64,000 bases of DNA. Source: Chrysomallon squamiferum (lineage: Eukaryota > Mollusca > Gastropoda > Neomphalida > Peltospiridae). The first letter of the stretch is position 1; each line of letters opens with the position of its first letter. The DNA is taken from contig CM022670.1 of the NCBI GenBank assembly GCA_012295275.1, positions 23,216,755-23,280,754 of the forward strand, in the 5' to 3' direction. Below, piece by piece: positions 62,735 to 64,000 of this stretch. The position numbers and the translations under genes were made by a program. The notes beneath the pieces were generated by a model. That model saw only the letters and a program-made list of their open reading frames with translations, searched no databases and had not been told where the DNA came from.

Positions 62735-62960
62735 ACCATACCACACCACATCATACTATGTCATACCATACCACATCACACCCCAGAACATCCCACAACA
62801 CCATACCACACCAGACCATACCATACCATACCATACCATACCATACCATACCATACCATACCATACCATACCATACCATACCATACCATACCATACCATA
62901 TCACACCACACCACACACCACCACCACACCACACCACAGCATACCACAAAACCGCGCAAC
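62735..62960. repeat. (CCATA)n pentanucleotide array
   Basis: Clean CCATA units from about 62814 to 62899, with degenerate CCACA/CCATC relatives on both sides. Five-base units rotate through all frames, so both strands stay open (Tyr-His-Thr-Ile-Pro on +, Trp-Tyr-Gly-Met-Val on -); these frames are not genes. Confidence 0.93.
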
Positions 62961-63279
62961 ACCATTCAGTCAATACAGTCCAGGACACCACATAACTGTT
63001 GTCTCTACCATATCATTAATTTATATCATACGATATCATTTCTTAAATTACATTAACACCTCTGACAGAACAGTTTAACAAGAATGCAAGAAATGCTCCA
63101 GACATCCAACCTCTAATTTGTAATATAAAAAATAACCCCTAAAAAACAGAAAAAAAACAACAACTGCATAGTATAAGAAAATCATCGCAGTTTATTAACT
63201 CCCTCATTGGAATTCTCTCCAGACATGTTTTTTTTATTTCCAATTTTCAATATTCACAAATACGACCAGACTAATAGCT

Positions 63280-63600
63280 CTTGGCTGGGTATAAACTGCG
63301 CGGGAAGGAAATGGTCGTGCGCGCCATGGCGACTGTCATTAAAACAGCTCGCACCGAAGAAAGGAGGACACGAAAAGAGCTAATGATACCACATTGTGAC
63401 CATGACAGACAAATTGCCAATGATTACCCATTCAGTTGTGAGAAGAACCAAGTTCCCTAATCAAGAGCTCAAAACGGCAACACTGCTGTCCTCTCCGTCT
63501 GTAATAACACGTTACACACAACCTGGCAAGTCAGCTAGACGTAAGAGTGTACGAGGTGCTAATGATTTCGTTTACAGAAACAAGTGTTTTCAGTATGACT
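63280..63600 (+). other. GC-rich island with a TATA-like word and a short ORF in good start context
   Basis: Unique CpG-rich sequence: GTATAAAC at 63289-63296, GCGCGGGAA at 63298-63306 (E2F-like) and GTGCGCGCCATGG at 63318-63330. The ATG at 63326, with G at +4, opens a 44-codon frame ending at TAA 63458-63460; the translation (starting MATVIKTARTEERR) is unrecognised. It could be a regulatory island, a first exon or neither. Confidence 0.35.
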
Positions 63601-63667
63601 GACTAGTTTCAGAAAGGTCAACATATACGAAGATGCCTTTCAGGATTTTTTCTGAACTTGTATTGGC

Positions 63668-63948
<281 letters not shown>

Positions 63949-64000
63949 CGTGCGTGTTTATTTTTCATAATTGTATAAGACGTACATAAGATGATGCATT

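Noticed and set aside
62705-63078. Tyr-His-Thr-Ile-Pro frames as a repeat protein
   Set aside because: A five-base repeat without stops gives these frames automatically on the + strand.

Overview
This is AT-rich, microsatellite-dense eukaryotic nuclear DNA with very little coding sequence. The one gene piece I recognise is the terminal exon of an ELOVL-type very-long-chain fatty acid elongase on the + strand (623-808), preceded by intron sequence (1-622) and followed by an AT-rich 3' UTR. From about 1.4 kb to the right edge I found no convincing host gene. The intron and polyadenylation signals, the animal-type ELOVL end, the long GA/CT, AAT, CATA and AAAT arrays and a pogo-like DNA transposon suggest an invertebrate animal. 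A mollusc is my best guess, but that is inference from repeat texture and not a diagnosis.

Layout. 1-1.4 kb: ELOVL intron with a nested direct/inverted repeat, last exon and 3' UTR. 1.4-29.3 kb: intergenic DNA in which AT-rich stretches and simple repeats alternate with short, more GC-balanced unique islands; it holds an imperfect 108-bp hairpin at 12.46 kb and a 39-bp-arm perfect hairpin at 24.43 kb. 29.37-30.65 kb: a 1.28-kb DNA transposon with perfect 27-bp terminal inverted repeats inserted in a (TA)n tract, carrying only the tail of a transposase-like protein on the - strand. 36.36-39.10 kb: a 27-bp minisatellite in two blocks, each followed by the same roughly 160-bp unique flank, so array plus flank is itself duplicated. 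39.1-64 kb: more simple repeats and unique islands, a two-copy 93-bp repeat attached to (GA)n arrays at 56.1 and 59.4 kb, a foldback at 57.4 kb, and a (CCATA)n array at 62.8 kb.

Most open frames here are by-products of simple repeats (poly-Leu/Ser from CT, poly-Asn/Ile/Tyr from AAT, Tyr-His-Thr-Ile-Pro from CCATA) and are not listed as genes. The unique islands look like candidate regulatory DNA: several carry YY1-like, E-box, E2F-like or Pbx/Hox-like words. That reading is inference; only cross-species alignment or chromatin data would establish it. I see no CRISPR, rRNA, confident tRNA or complete protein-coding gene.
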